DNA of 64,000 nt, taken from assembly GCF_017696205.1 (NCBI RefSeq), contig NZ_JAAORD010000001.1, positions 558,001 through 622,000 of the forward strand, read 5' to 3'. This document shows, in pieces, positions 1-8,936 of this stretch. The position numbers were made by a program, and so were the translations under genes. Under the pieces are notes generated by a model that did no database searches, was not told where the DNA came from, and was given only the letters and a program-made list of their open reading frames with translations. Position 1 is the stretch's first letter, and each line of letters begins with the position of its first letter. The DNA comes from Prochlorococcus marinus XMU1402. Its GTDB lineage: Bacteria > Cyanobacteriota > Cyanobacteriia > PCC-6307 > Cyanobiaceae.

Positions 1-62
1 TCAGATTTGCTAACATCACCAAGTTCTTTAACTTTTGCAAGGAGATCGCTACCAGTTAGCAT
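1..62 (-). CDS. cyAbrB-type DNA-binding regulator, N-terminal fragment
   Basis: Read on the minus strand from an ATG at 62, the sequence gives about 20 residues (MLTGSDLLAKVKELGDVSKS) before the window edge. This opening matches the start of cyanobacterial AbrB-like regulators, which begin with LTG..LL.KVKEL.D..KS. Those proteins are small DNA-binding regulators linked in other cyanobacteria to carbon and nitrogen status. Only the N terminus is visible, so the DNA-binding C-terminal part cannot be checked. The gene is divergent from the YCII-domain gene at 159, so the AT-rich stretch 63-158 should hold both promoters. Confidence 0.6.
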   Translation of the reverse strand, partial: MLTGSDLLAKVKELGDVSKS

Positions 63-158
63 AATTAATTAAAAGAAAGTTGTATTAAATAACATAGCAA
101 TTTGTGTGTAATATATGCAATTATTTAGAATATATTTATTCTATTATTTATCTTTTAA

Positions 159-428
159 ATGGAAAAGTTTGTAGTTTTTGGGAAGTATTGTGAAGATGCA
201 ATTATTAAAAGGGAACCATTTCGTGATCAACATCTAAATAGACTTAAAAATTTAAAAGATAGAGATATTTTAGTTACTTTAGGGCCAACAAAATGTACTA
301 AATATTTGTTTGGAATTTTTAATGCAAATGATAAAAATGAGTTGAAAGATCTTATTGAGGAGGATATATATTGGGAAAAAGGTATATGGATTAAGTATGA
401 TATTTATCCCTGGATTCAGGCTTTCTAA
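159..428 (+). CDS. YCII-related domain protein (YciI family)
   Basis: This 89-residue protein is about the length of a single YCII domain. It opens with a beta strand (KFVVFGKYCEDA), followed by a helix carrying His25 in RDQHLNRL and a later acidic/aromatic stretch (DIYWEKGIWIKYDIYPW). That is the layout of the ferredoxin-like YciI fold, in which a conserved His and Asp sit in a putative active site. The cellular reaction is unknown for most members. It stands alone, divergent from the cyAbrB gene, and is followed by about 230 bases of AT-rich spacer (429-659) in which I see no gene or clear hairpin. Confidence 0.6.
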   Translation: MEKFVVFGKYCEDAIIKREPFRDQHLNRLKNLKDRDILVTLGPTKCTKYLFGIFNANDKNELKDLIEEDIYWEKGIWIKYDIYPWIQAF

Positions 429-659
429 ATATGATTTATAAACATCTTTCGGTAATTATTAACTGTTAATTGAAAAAAGAATATATTTAAAAGAAAATAT
501 ATAAAATTTTTGCATTAATAATTTCATTATTTATCTTATATAGGAATTAAAATGAATTTCTTTTAAAGGTTTAATATTCAAGCATTTATATTATTTGTAA
601 AATATCTTTGTTAATAGAAAAGAATATTTTTAAATAAAATAAAGCATTTTAAATAATAT

Positions 660-980
660 CTATTCACTAGTGTCTTGATTCATTTGATTTACTAAAGAGT
701 CAAGATCTAATTGATTATATGGCGGAGTTTGTTTTGTCTCTCGATAATCATTCTTGATATTGTTTAACCATTTTTGCTCAATCTTTATAAGATTTTTTGC
801 AATGTTGAACATTCCACCTTTTTTATATAACTCTTTAATTTTGAGAATAATCTGAGACGTTCTACTCGATTTTATATTGAATTCATTTGCTAAGTCTTTT
901 TGGTTAAATCCATGAGATTTCAACCAATCTTTAATAAAAGAGATGAGTTCTTTTTCTTCCTGTTGAGATAATTTACTCAT
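660..980 (-). CDS. small helix-turn-helix-like protein, function unknown
   Basis: This 106-residue protein has a helical N-terminal half. The segment GFNQKDLANEFNIKSSRTSQ (about residues 24-43) reads like a helix-turn-helix: a helix, a turn after NEF, then a recognition-like helix running on to KELYKKGG. The C-terminal 35 residues are polar and probably disordered. Its ATG at 980 directly follows the TGA of the YkvA gene with no gap, so translation is probably coupled. It is the last gene of a minus-strand series sigma factor, YkvA protein, HTH protein. A DNA-binding role is inferred from the predicted helices only; I do not recognise the family by name. Confidence 0.6.
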   Translation of the reverse strand: MSKLSQQEEKELISFIKDWLKSHGFNQKDLANEFNIKSSRTSQIILKIKELYKKGGMFNIAKNLIKIEQKWLNNIKNDYRETKQTPPYNQLDLDSLVNQMNQDTSE

Positions 981-1349
981 TCAAAAAAAAGGGAATAACT
1001 TATTGAGCTTATTCTCTGCTTTTGCTCTTATCGAAGGAGTCATGTACTTGCTCCATATACTAAGTACTGCTGTGAGGGCTACAAAATCATCACTAAAACC
1101 AACTGATGGTATGAAGTCCGGGAAAAGATCAAATGGCATTATTAGATATGCTAACGCAGCCATTAATGAAACTCTTACTTGTGCTGGAGTATAAGGATCT
1201 AAAGCCAATTCCAAAACTTCTAGGGCAGGCTTGGCAATTGTTCTCCCAGCTTTAATAAGAATGTTGATAATGATATTCTCATCAAATGTTGAACTTTCTA
1301 AAACTTCGGCATCATATATTTTTTCTTGATTTTTGTAATTCTCTTTCAT
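981..1349 (-). CDS. YkvA / DUF1232 family membrane-associated protein
   Basis: The 122-residue protein carries the DUF1232 signature at about residues 68-90: a hydrophobic stretch containing MPFDLFPDFIPSVGFSDD, which corresponds to the family pattern P-x-D-L-x-P-D-x-x-P-x-x-G-x-x-D-D. This segment is hydrophobic enough to sit in or on the membrane. The first 45 residues are acidic and poorly conserved. It lies 39 bp downstream of the sigma factor gene and abuts the HTH gene. The biochemical function of the family is not established. Confidence 0.75.
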   Translation of the reverse strand: MKENYKNQEKIYDAEVLESSTFDENIIINILIKAGRTIAKPALEVLELALDPYTPAQVRVSLMAALAYLIMPFDLFPDFIPSVGFSDDFVALTAVLSIWSKYMTPSIRAKAENKLNKLFPFF

Positions 1350-1388
1350 CTTTATAAACGAAATTTAAAATTTTTGGTCTTTAAAATT

Positions 1389-2312
1389 TTAGCTAATACT
1401 ATCAACCAATCCATTTTGTATTCCCGTTTTTCTAAGTTTTCTTAAAGCACGTTGAACAACTTGTCGGCAATATTCTCTGCTACAGCTCATATGTCTAGCC
1501 ACTTCAGCTAAAGTTCTCCATTCATTTGAGCCGTCTAAGCCAAATCTTAGGCTTACTATCTTTCTTTCTTTTTCAGTTAAATTTGCTTTATCTAATAACT
1601 TCCAAGCAGAGGCTGTCCTCTCGGCTAATTCAGCTAACTCCATTGGAGGAGTTTGATCACTTGGAAGAATATCAACTAACTCTGAAGGATCTGACTTTGA
1701 TTTAACAGTACCTTGAAGACTGACAGTAATACTCCTCAATTCACAAGAGAGGAGTTCATCAATTTCCTCTTTAGTTATTTTCATTTCTTCAGCCAGTTCA
1801 GCGCTATTAGGAGGAATACCTTTAAGTTGCATAAGCTTTGATTTCGCTGATCTTAATTTTGTAAGTTTTTCATTTATATTCACTGGTATTCTAATGGTCC
1901 TACTTTGAGTTGATAATGCTCTATTTAATCCTTGCCTGATCCACCAATAAGCATAGGTGGAAAATCTGTGCCCCCTAGAGGGATCATATTTTTCTACAGC
2001 TCTTGTAAGGCCTAAAGTTCCCTCCTGAATTAAATCCAACAATTCTAATCCCTTCCCTTGATATCTTTTAGCAAGATTCACAACTAATCTTAAGTTGGCT
2101 GTTATCATCTCATTTTTTGCTTTTTCACCAATTCTGATCTTCTTTTTTTCATCTTCTGAATATTCACAAGCAGCGCCTTTACCACCTGCCTCTTGACATC
2201 TATTGACAAGCATTACCATCTCTTGGACTTTTCTGCCCATGGTGAGTTCTTTTTCGGGAGTCAAAAGTTGATGGCGACCAATTTCACCAAGAAAATCGCT
2301 TAATGAACTCAC
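1389..2312 (-). CDS. group 2 RNA polymerase sigma-70 factor
   Basis: This 307-residue sigma factor lacks region 1.1, as expected of non-essential group 2 sigmas. Region 1.2 is at the N terminus (about 3-30). Region 2 spans about 72-135 with NLRLVVNLAKRYQ, DLIQEGTLGL and the -10 recognition segment RFSTYAYWWIRQ. Region 3 follows, with RIPVN. Region 4 occupies about 240-300, including LRFGLDG and a -35 recognition helix in SREYCRQVVQRALRKLR. The start is GTG at 2310-2312. An insertion with two Cys (about residues 39-48) lies between regions 1.2 and 2. The product would direct polymerase to a stress- or light-dependent promoter set; which one cannot be told from sequence. Confidence 0.92.
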   Translation of the reverse strand: MSSLSDFLGEIGRHQLLTPEKELTMGRKVQEMVMLVNRCQEAGGKGAACEYSEDEKKKIRIGEKAKNEMITANLRLVVNLAKRYQGKGLELLDLIQEGTLGLTRAVEKYDPSRGHRFSTYAYWWIRQGLNRALSTQSRTIRIPVNINEKLTKLRSAKSKLMQLKGIPPNSAELAEEMKITKEEIDELLSCELRSITVSLQGTVKSKSDPSELVDILPSDQTPPMELAELAERTASAWKLLDKANLTEKERKIVSLRFGLDGSNEWRTLAEVARHMSCSREYCRQVVQRALRKLRKTGIQNGLVDSIS

Positions 2313-2372
2313 GATTTACCTCGTTGTGGATATATTTAACTTATAGTCAATTCAGTAATAAGCCATACATGT

Positions 2373-2405
2373 AATAATTAATTAATAATTAATTAATAAT
2401 TAATT
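2373..2405. repeat. three perfect 11-bp tandem repeats AATAATTAATT
   Basis: Positions 2373-2405 hold three exact copies of AATAATTAATT, about 60 bp upstream of the GTG start of the sigma factor gene and inside its 160-bp upstream spacer. The period is about one helical turn, and each unit contains the self-complementary core TTAATTAA across the junctions. It may be a bent A/T tract, a binding site array or simple slippage. Confidence 0.8.
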
Positions 2406-2472
2406 AACAATATATTAATTAGCTTATTAACATTTTTTTTAATATTTAGGTAAAAATTATAAATTCAAAATT

Positions 2473-3138
2473 TTAATTATTTATTTTTTTTCTTGATTCT
2501 AGAACTGCAAGTATATCTCTCCAATGAACTCCTTTATACATAAGGGCTACTTGCAGATGATAAATTAAATCAGCAGCTTCATTTGAGATTGAATTTTTAT
2601 CATTATCTTTGCAAGCCATTATAAATTCTGCAGATTCCTCTCCAATTTTTTTCAGAATAGTATTACTGCCTTTTGTTAATAAATGATTTGTGTAACTTTT
2701 TTCTGATGGATTTATTGACCTTTCGTTAATTGTATTAAATAATTCGGAGCAAATATTTGAAAAGGGAGTTGTTTTTTTCTCTTTTTTATGATTTTGATTA
2801 ATTTGGATTTCGTTGAAAAAACAACTTTTTTCCCCAGTGTGACATGCTCCTGAACCATTTTGTTCAATCAAAAGGATTAGCGCATCATTATCGCAGTCGA
2901 ATCTTATCTCTTTGAGTATTTGGGTACTTCCGCTTGTAGCTCCTTTTCTCCAAATTTCTGATCTTGACCTGCTCCAGTAATGAACGTTTTTGGTTTCAAG
3001 TGTCATTGTCAACGATTCTTTGTTCATCCAAGCAAGCATAAGAATTGATCCGTCAAGCCAATCTTGTGCTATTGCAGGGATTAATCCATAATTATCAAAG
3101 CGTAGATCTTCTATCGAAAAATTAGTTGAATAAGTCAT
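2473..3138 (-). CDS. hisI: HisIE: phosphoribosyl-AMP cyclohydrolase / phosphoribosyl-ATP pyrophosphatase
   Basis: This bifunctional enzyme catalyses the second and third steps of histidine synthesis. The N-terminal cyclohydrolase domain (about residues 15-115) shows HYWSRSRSEIWRKG, the metal-binding DCDNDA and GACHTGEKSCFF. The C-terminal pyrophosphohydrolase domain (about 130-221) shows KKIGEESAEFIMACK and SNEAADLIYHLQV, a MazG-like all-helical fold. I chose the ATG at 3138 (MTYSTNFSIEDLRF, 221 aa). The reading frame stays open to an ATG at 3213, but that extension would overlap the divergent gene at 3202 and has no homology features. The two genes therefore share a promoter region of about 63 bp. 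Confidence 0.93.
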   Translation of the reverse strand: MTYSTNFSIEDLRFDNYGLIPAIAQDWLDGSILMLAWMNKESLTMTLETKNVHYWSRSRSEIWRKGATSGSTQILKEIRFDCDNDALILLIEQNGSGACHTGEKSCFFNEIQINQNHKKEKKTTPFSNICSELFNTINERSINPSEKSYTNHLLTKGSNTILKKIGEESAEFIMACKDNDKNSISNEAADLIYHLQVALMYKGVHWRDILAVLESRKKINN

Positions 3139-3201
3139 TATTTTCGTTATGTTAAATCCTACTAATTGTGTTTTATTAAAAATTATCCTAACAGTTAATT
3201 G

Positions 3202-3672
3202 ATGTATATTCATTCTTTGAAATTTTCATGCAGCAAAAGTTACGAGGATTTTCCCTGTTCACACAGGCAATGGCGCCATGAAGGCCACTGCAGATTTGTG
3301 CATGGATATTCAAGATCATTCACCTTTTGGTTCACTGCAAAAAAGTTAGACCTAAATGGTTTTGTTGTGGATTTTTCAAGTCTAAAGCCTCTAGAAAATA
3401 GATTAAAGGATCAATTTGACCATACTTTTTTAGTAAATAAAGATGATCCTTTGTTGAATTACTGGGAAAAATTACATGACTTAGATGCTTTAGATCTAAG
3501 AATTATGGATAATGTTGGAATGGAGTTCACTTCTGAATTGATTTGGAGATGGGCTAATGAATACTTGCAGGACAAGGATAAGGGTAGAACCTGTTGTTGG
3601 AAAACAGAATCAAAAGAAAATAAATCTAATAAAGCAAGTTATGAGCAAATTCCTGATTGGTTCAAAACTTAG
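3202..3672 (+). CDS. 6-pyruvoyl-tetrahydropterin synthase / QueD-like protein
   Basis: The 156-residue protein belongs to the PTPS/QueD superfamily (T-fold), whose members convert dihydroneopterin triphosphate to pterins or to the queuosine precursor. Visible markers are Cys30 in CRFVHGYSR, the strand-rich core with DLNGFVVDFSSLK, QFDHTFL with Asp-His, and a late Glu in VGMEFTSELIWRW corresponding to the PTSE motif. The usual third zinc ligand in CxxxHGH is Tyr here (HGY), so activity may differ from canonical QueD. I used the ATG at 3202; a TTG lies just before it at 3199. The last 30 residues are polar and lineage-specific. It converges on clpB, with about 50 bp between the stops. Confidence 0.75.
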   Translation: MYIHSLKFSCSKSYEDFPCSHRQWRHEGHCRFVHGYSRSFTFWFTAKKLDLNGFVVDFSSLKPLENRLKDQFDHTFLVNKDDPLLNYWEKLHDLDALDLRIMDNVGMEFTSELIWRWANEYLQDKDKGRTCCWKTESKENKSNKASYEQIPDWFKT

Positions 3673-3721
3673 ATTAAAGTTGGCAAATTTCAAGCCATCT
3701 AGAATTCTTTAATTTAGATCT

Positions 3722-6307
3722 TTAATCAACAATTATCTCTCCATTAACCAAATAAATATTAATTTCGTCTTTATTAAGGTAATGATTATTCAATATATTA
3801 TTTGAAATTTTTGTCTCAATTTGTTTTTTAATAATTCTTTTTAAAGGCCTCGCCCCATAGGCATAATCGAAACTATTTTCGACAAGGTGGCTAATCGCCT
3901 CATCCGTAATTTTTAATTTTAAGTTTTTTTTGTTAAGTCTTTTTTCTAAATTTTGAAGCTGGATTTTTGCAATTTCTTTTATGTTTTTTAATTCTAAATT
4001 ATTAAAAATAACTATTTCATCAAGTCGATTTAAAAACTCAGGCTTGAAAAATTTTTTAAGTTCATTATCTACAATTTTTTTAATTTCATCTGTATCTTCT
4101 TTTCTAACTGATAAATCATTAATTGATTGACTACCTAAATTACTTGTGATAACGATGATTGAATTTTTGAAATTGATTGTACGACCTTGCCCATCAGTAA
4201 TAATTCCATCATCTAGAACTTGTAAAAGAATATCTAAAATATCTTTGTGTGCTTTTTCTATTTCATCTAAAAGTATCAACGAATAAGGATTTTTCCGCAC
4301 TGCTTCAGTTAATTGTCCTCCAGATTCGAAACCTAAATATCCAGGGGGCGCACCTATAATTTTGCTTACTGAATGCTTTTCCATATATTCAGACATATCT
4401 AATCTTGTAATTGAAGAAGTTGAATCGAATATAATTTTGGCTGTTACTTTACTCAGCTCTGTTTTCCCAACACCAGTTGGACCTAAAAATAGGAAACTGG
4501 CTAATGGCTTGCTTGGATCATTTAGACCAGTCCTCGATCTCTTAATGGAATCTGAAACAGCCCTAATTGCATTATCTTGACCAATAATTTTTTCTTTAAG
4601 GATTGACTCGAGGCTCAAAAGTTTATCTTTTTCTGACTGGTTTAAGTTCTGTACTGGAATAGAGGTCCACTTTGAGACCACTTCTGCAATATCATCAAAA
4701 GTAACCTCTTGCCTTAAAAGACTTGTCTCTCCGTTTTTCTGAGAATTAACTAGACACTCACTTTTTTCTTTTAATTTTTTTTGTAAAGAATTTAAAGTTC
4801 CAAATTCTAATTCTGCTGCCTTGTTGAGGTCAAAACTCCTTTTGGCTTGATCTATTTGCAATTGAACAAATTCAATTTCTTCTTTTATGGTGCTAATCTC
4901 ATCAATTTCATCTTTTTCTTTTTTCCATTTAGCGCTTAATTCTGCCTGTTTATCTTTGAGGGATAAAAGTTCATTGTTGATTTTTTTTAATCTTTCTACA
5001 GAAAAATCATCTGTTTCTCTTTTTAAAGATAATTTTTCCATCTCAAACTGCAGAACTTTTCGATCAATTTCATCAATTTCTTCAGGTTTGGAAGTTATGA
5101 CCATATTTAATCTTGAGGCTGCTTCATCGATTAGATCTATTGCTTTGTCAGGAAGAAATCTATCGTTAATATATCTTTCGCTAAGGTTTGCAGCTGCAAC
5201 TAAAGCATTATCAGAAATTCTCACACTATGATGTACTTCGTACCTTTCTCTCAATCCTCTTAATATTGATACAGTATCATCTATTGAAGGAGCATCAATT
5301 TTTATTTTCTGAAATCTTCGTTCTAGAGCAGGATCTTTTTCTATATTTTGTTTATGTTCAATAATAGTTGTAGCACCAATACATCTAAGTTCTCCTCTTG
5401 CAAGCATTGGTTTTAATAGGTTGCTCGCATCTAAAGAACCTCCGCTAGCACCAGCTCCAACAACTGTATGAATTTCATCAATAAAAAGAATGATTTTCCC
5501 GTCTGATTCCTTAACTCTCTTCAGGACATTTTTTATTCTTTCTTCAAATTCTCCACGATATTTCGCCCCAGCTATAAGTGAACCCATATCTAATGAAATT
5601 AGTTGCCTATCTTGTAAGGCAGAAGGCACATCGCCATTAATAATTCTTTGAGCCAACCCTTCAACAATGGCCGTTTTACCAACCCCAGGTTCTCCAATAA
5701 GAACCGGATTATTTTTTGTTCTTCTACTCAGTATTTGAATTGTTCTTCTAATCTCTTCATCCCTTCCTATAACTGGGTCTAAAATTCCATCTCGTGCAGA
5801 TTGAGTTAGATCAGTACCATATTTTTCCAAAGACTCAGTAGAAGTATCAAATTCGTTTTTTAATGCTGGATCTGACTTCATTTTCTTTATAGTTTCAAGA
5901 AATTCTGGAATGCCTTTTTGATTTAAAATTTGAAATCCATAGTTATTATCATAAGTCAAACCGTAAACTAAGTGTTCTGTTGATATCACTACATCATTTA
6001 AAGTATTTTTAATATCATTCGCTTTCAAAAATACTTTGTGAAGAGTATCACCGATATATAAATTATCTTGTTTGTTTTTCATTTTTGCCTTCAAATTTAA
6101 TGAAGACATTATTTCTTTCTCAATTTCTTTGATATTTACATTATTATTTTTTAAGATTTTTTTTGTAAGGTTATCTTGTTTTATAAGAGCTAAAAATAAA
6201 TTGTCAGAGTCTACGTTTTGTTGATGATTTTTATAGGCAATTTCTTTGGCCAAAATAAAATAGCCCCAAGCAGAATTTGAAAATTCGCTTGGGACTATTT
6301 TCATCAA
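3722..6307 (-). CDS. clpB: ClpB-type Hsp100 disaggregase
   Basis: This 861-residue chaperone has the full ClpB plan. A ClpN repeat domain covers about 1-145. AAA+ module 1 has Walker A GEPGVGKT at about 205-212 and Walker B ILFIDE at about 273. A coiled-coil middle domain spans about 400-530, ending in the ClpB-typical KWTSIPV. AAA+ module 2 has Walker A GPTGVGKT at 609-616. It lacks a ClpP-binding IGF/IGL loop that I can recognise, so it should work with DnaK in disaggregation rather than proteolysis. Two ATG codons in tandem (6307 and 6304) are possible starts. It lies downstream of petE on the same strand, across a spacer containing an inverted repeat. Confidence 0.92.
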   Translation of the reverse strand: MMKIVPSEFSNSAWGYFILAKEIAYKNHQQNVDSDNLFLALIKQDNLTKKILKNNNVNIKEIEKEIMSSLNLKAKMKNKQDNLYIGDTLHKVFLKANDIKNTLNDVVISTEHLVYGLTYDNNYGFQILNQKGIPEFLETIKKMKSDPALKNEFDTSTESLEKYGTDLTQSARDGILDPVIGRDEEIRRTIQILSRRTKNNPVLIGEPGVGKTAIVEGLAQRIINGDVPSALQDRQLISLDMGSLIAGAKYRGEFEERIKNVLKRVKESDGKIILFIDEIHTVVGAGASGGSLDASNLLKPMLARGELRCIGATTIIEHKQNIEKDPALERRFQKIKIDAPSIDDTVSILRGLRERYEVHHSVRISDNALVAAANLSERYINDRFLPDKAIDLIDEAASRLNMVITSKPEEIDEIDRKVLQFEMEKLSLKRETDDFSVERLKKINNELLSLKDKQAELSAKWKKEKDEIDEISTIKEEIEFVQLQIDQAKRSFDLNKAAELEFGTLNSLQKKLKEKSECLVNSQKNGETSLLRQEVTFDDIAEVVSKWTSIPVQNLNQSEKDKLLSLESILKEKIIGQDNAIRAVSDSIKRSRTGLNDPSKPLASFLFLGPTGVGKTELSKVTAKIIFDSTSSITRLDMSEYMEKHSVSKIIGAPPGYLGFESGGQLTEAVRKNPYSLILLDEIEKAHKDILDILLQVLDDGIITDGQGRTINFKNSIIVITSNLGSQSINDLSVRKEDTDEIKKIVDNELKKFFKPEFLNRLDEIVIFNNLELKNIKEIAKIQLQNLEKRLNKKNLKLKITDEAISHLVENSFDYAYGARPLKRIIKKQIETKISNNILNNHYLNKDEINIYLVNGEIIVD

Positions 6308-6330
6308 TCAAAATATAATTATGACTGTAG

Positions 6331-6363
6331 TTAATATTAAGTGAAAATGTACTTAAATATTAA
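6331..6363. repeat. AT-rich inverted repeat between petE and clpB
   Basis: TTAATATTAAGT at 6331-6342 pairs with ACTTAAATATTAA at 6351-6363 with a single bulged A and an 8-nt loop. It lies just after the petE stop in the direction of transcription. There is no GC-rich core and no strong T tract on the minus strand, so it is only a weak terminator candidate. It could instead stabilise the abundant petE mRNA 3' end. Confidence 0.4.
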
Positions 6364-6368
6364 AAGGT

Positions 6369-6719
6369 TTATTCAACAATAACTTTACCTACCATTCCAG
6401 CTCCTCTATGAGGCTCGCAATAGTAATCATAAGTTCCTGCAGTATCAAATGTTTCTTCCCAAGACTCTCCTGGAGCAAAAGCCAAATCTGCATGACTTAA
6501 TTCCTCATGTCCATCAAAAACAGCATTATGAGGAGCTAATTTGTTATTGACGAATTTAACTGTATCACCAGTACTAATGGTTACTGTACTTGGTTCAAAT
6601 GCAAGCATTCCAGCATCCGTTCCAAGTTTCACTTCAACAGTCTTAGCTGAAACTGATGAAATTCCTAGACCTAGAGTTAAAACTATTGCGAATAACCCTG
6701 CAAAGATTGAACGTAACAT
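6369..6719 (-). CDS. petE: plastocyanin
   Basis: This blue copper protein of the thylakoid lumen carries electrons from cytochrome f to photosystem I. A signal peptide occupies about residues 1-25 (hydrophobic core [13 protein letters not shown], cleavage after SVSA). The mature part is about 91 residues. All four copper ligands are present: His64 in PHNAVFD, Cys101 and His104 in YYCEPH, and Met109 in GAGMVGKV. The ATG at 6719 is preceded by AT-rich sequence. A small AGGCT/AGCCT hairpin (6751-6765) sits further upstream, between this gene and the epimerase gene. Confidence 0.97.
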   Translation of the reverse strand: MLRSIFAGLFAIVLTLGLGISSVSAKTVEVKLGTDAGMLAFEPSTVTISTGDTVKFVNNKLAPHNAVFDGHEELSHADLAFAPGESWEETFDTAGTYDYYCEPHRGAGMVGKVIVE

Positions 6720-6778
6720 AATTTAAATTTACTTATTTATATATATTACAAGGCTTTGGGAGCCTAACTGTGAGAATT

Positions 6779-7762
6779 TTAATTGTTATTACAGCTTGGT
6801 AACTTTGATAACCTTAAAATATCATTCAGTGACTTTGCATAACTTTTAAGTTTGAAAGTCTCTGGATTAGTGATGGGGACATGATTAAAGTCATATTTCT
6901 TGATACTGAAGCTATCCCAAGCGGTAGTTTGGATGGGAAGAATTCTTAATAATATTTTTAGAATTTTTTTTGTAAGAGGTATAGCAAAATATCTTCTCAT
7001 ATTATTTCTTTTTAAAAGTGTAATTATGGCATGGTCAATTGAAATAAATTTTTGACCTAGGACAAATTTTCTAAAGCCTTTGTATTGCTCTTCTTTATAA
7101 TTTTTGATTAGAAACCCACAAATTTGAGCGATATCATTTGCGTGTATAAAGTGAAATTTAGAATCCAGTTTTAAAAATCTTGCTATCCAAAGCCATTTTT
7201 CAATCTCTTTCAATCCACTAGTTAAATAACTCACAGGATATTTACTTTTTATTCCAAGATTTCCTCCGAAAACCAAGGTAGGGAAAACAGCGAAAGTTTT
7301 TTCTGCAAATGTGCTTTCTCTAAGTCTCTTGAAACATTCATATTTTGTTTGAATGTATTCTGTTCCATAAATCAATGATTCCCTCATTAATTCTGTTTGG
7401 GTATCAAGAATGCTAGCTGTTGAAAAATAAATAATTTTTTCTAACTTGTCAATATCAACCATTTCAAGTAATCCTTCAAAAGCTTTAATGTTTACTTCAT
7501 AGGCTCTTCTTGGATCTCCCCAAGCTGTAGCAGTATGTATTAGGTAATTAATTTGACTAATTTCTTTTTTATACTTACTTGATTCCCTGATATCACACAC
7601 CATTAGCTTGACTTTTTTATTTTTTTGAACAGAAATTGGCAACTTACTTTTGTCTCTTACCATGAGATAAAGCCTGAATTTTGTGTTTTTTAAAAACCAA
7701 TCAACTAAATATTGGCCAACACATCCATTCGCACCTGTTATTAATAAGTTTTTATATGCCAA
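6779..7762 (-). CDS. NAD(P)-dependent epimerase/dehydratase (extended SDR)
   Basis: The 327-residue protein starts with a Rossmann fold (NLLITGANGCVGQYLVDW, Gly-rich GxxGxxG at about residues 9-15). It continues with an acidic/hydrophobic DIRES turn and an active-site-like Tyr-x-x-x-Lys in EYIQTKYE near residue 135, after a Ser/Thr-rich FSTAS strand. That is the extended SDR layout of sugar-nucleotide epimerases and related reductases. The substrate cannot be assigned. It lies 8 bp downstream of hemE on the same strand, so the two are probably cotranscribed. The C-terminal 60 residues are basic and AT-rich in coding, typical of the genome. Confidence 0.75.
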   Translation of the reverse strand: MAYKNLLITGANGCVGQYLVDWFLKNTKFRLYLMVRDKSKLPISVQKNKKVKLMVCDIRESSKYKKEISQINYLIHTATAWGDPRRAYEVNIKAFEGLLEMVDIDKLEKIIYFSTASILDTQTELMRESLIYGTEYIQTKYECFKRLRESTFAEKTFAVFPTLVFGGNLGIKSKYPVSYLTSGLKEIEKWLWIARFLKLDSKFHFIHANDIAQICGFLIKNYKEEQYKGFRKFVLGQKFISIDHAIITLLKRNNMRRYFAIPLTKKILKILLRILPIQTTAWDSFSIKKYDFNHVPITNPETFKLKSYAKSLNDILRLSKLPSCNNN

Positions 7763-7770
7763 GACTTTGA

Positions 7771-8811
7771 CTAGTAAGCGAGTTTTTTCCCATGTTCAAA
7801 AAATGTTTGAGCATTTTCTTCTGGAGTCCCAGGTAAAATCCCATGACCCAAATTAAGAATATATTTCCTGTCTTTAATTTTATTGAAAGTATTATCTATC
7901 CTTTCTTTTATTGATTCTTTGTTTCCGAATAAAATGCCAGGATCAACATTACCTTGAATTCCTATTCCACTAGGGATTCTTCTACAAGCCTCTTCAATAT
8001 CTACTGTCCAGTCTAATGAGATTATATCTACTCCAGTTTTTGCCATTCTTTCTATGACACCAGCACTTCCTGAAATATAAAGAATAACTGGTGTTTCAGG
8101 GTATTCCGCTTTTACAATGTCAACAACTTTTTTTTGATACGGCCCAGCAAAGATATCGTAATCTTGCGGACTTAGTTGGCCTGCCCATGAATCAAAAATT
8201 TGTACTACTTGCGCTCCAGATTTTATTTGATATTTAAGATATTCACCAATAGATTTTGCAAAATGATCAAGAAGTTTATGTAGTAAATCTGGTTCTTTAA
8301 AAGCCATTGATTTTATTAAAGAATAATTTTTACTGCTTTTACCTTCAACTACATATGCAGCGAGAGTCCAAGGTGCACCAACAAAACCTAAAACTGTTGC
8401 CTCATTATTTACATCTTTTTTTAGTGAAGAAAGAACTTGTCCAACAAAACTTAAACTCTCACTTGGATTTAATTCTTTTAAATTTTCTATCTGGTTAAAA
8501 GTTCTTATTGGGTCCTCAATTATTGGACCTTTACTTTCTATTATTTCAAAATTTATACCCATCCCTGGAAGTGGTGTGAGAATATCTGAAAAAAGGATCA
8601 CACCATCGGGTTTGAAAGCATGAAAGGGCTGCATTGAAATCTCATATGATAGTTCTGGATTTTCAGACCTCTCTCTGAAACTTGGATAACGCTCCCTTAA
8701 ATCTCTATAGATTTTCATATATCTTCCTGCTTGCCTCATCATCCAAACTGGAGGCCTATTCACTTTTTTACCTAGTGCGGCAGAAAGTAGTAGTGGTAAA
8801 TTTTCACCCAT
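7771..8811 (-). CDS. hemE: uroporphyrinogen decarboxylase
   Basis: HemE removes four acetate carboxyl groups from uroporphyrinogen III to give coproporphyrinogen III, in the pathway shared by heme and chlorophyll. The 346-residue protein has the family signatures [13 protein letters not shown] near the N terminus (substrate-binding Arg residues), [12 protein letters not shown] with the catalytic Asp, [21 protein letters not shown] and the C-terminal [14 protein letters not shown]. The length is standard and no key residue is missing. It is separated from glgB by a 125-bp spacer. Confidence 0.97.
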   Translation of the reverse strand: MGENLPLLLSAALGKKVNRPPVWMMRQAGRYMKIYRDLRERYPSFRERSENPELSYEISMQPFHAFKPDGVILFSDILTPLPGMGINFEIIESKGPIIEDPIRTFNQIENLKELNPSESLSFVGQVLSSLKKDVNNEATVLGFVGAPWTLAAYVVEGKSSKNYSLIKSMAFKEPDLLHKLLDHFAKSIGEYLKYQIKSGAQVVQIFDSWAGQLSPQDYDIFAGPYQKKVVDIVKAEYPETPVILYISGSAGVIERMAKTGVDIISLDWTVDIEEACRRIPSGIGIQGNVDPGILFGNKESIKERIDNTFNKIKDRKYILNLGHGILPGTPEENAQTFFEHGKKLAY

Positions 8812-8936
8812 TTTTCAATTCAATATGTTTTTTAAAAAAAAAATTTTAAAATTCCAACTTAAAAATCCTACAATGCAAAGCAGAGCAAAAGCGTTATATG
8901 AACATTTATATGAAGCACTAAGTTAAATGAGCCTTC

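Noticed and set aside
429-659. Possible small genes in the AT-rich spacer after the YCII-domain gene
   Set aside because: The longest minus-strand frame found is 22 residues and plus-strand frames are shorter; composition looks non-coding.
3139-3213. An N-terminal extension of HisIE by 25 residues
   Set aside because: It would overlap the divergent QueD-like gene start and contains no conserved residue; the ATG at 3138 gives a normal length.
6751-6765. AGGCT/AGCCT hairpin upstream of petE
   Set aside because: Only five base pairs and no following T tract on the minus strand; it might be a chance inverted repeat, so it is mentioned only in the petE entry.
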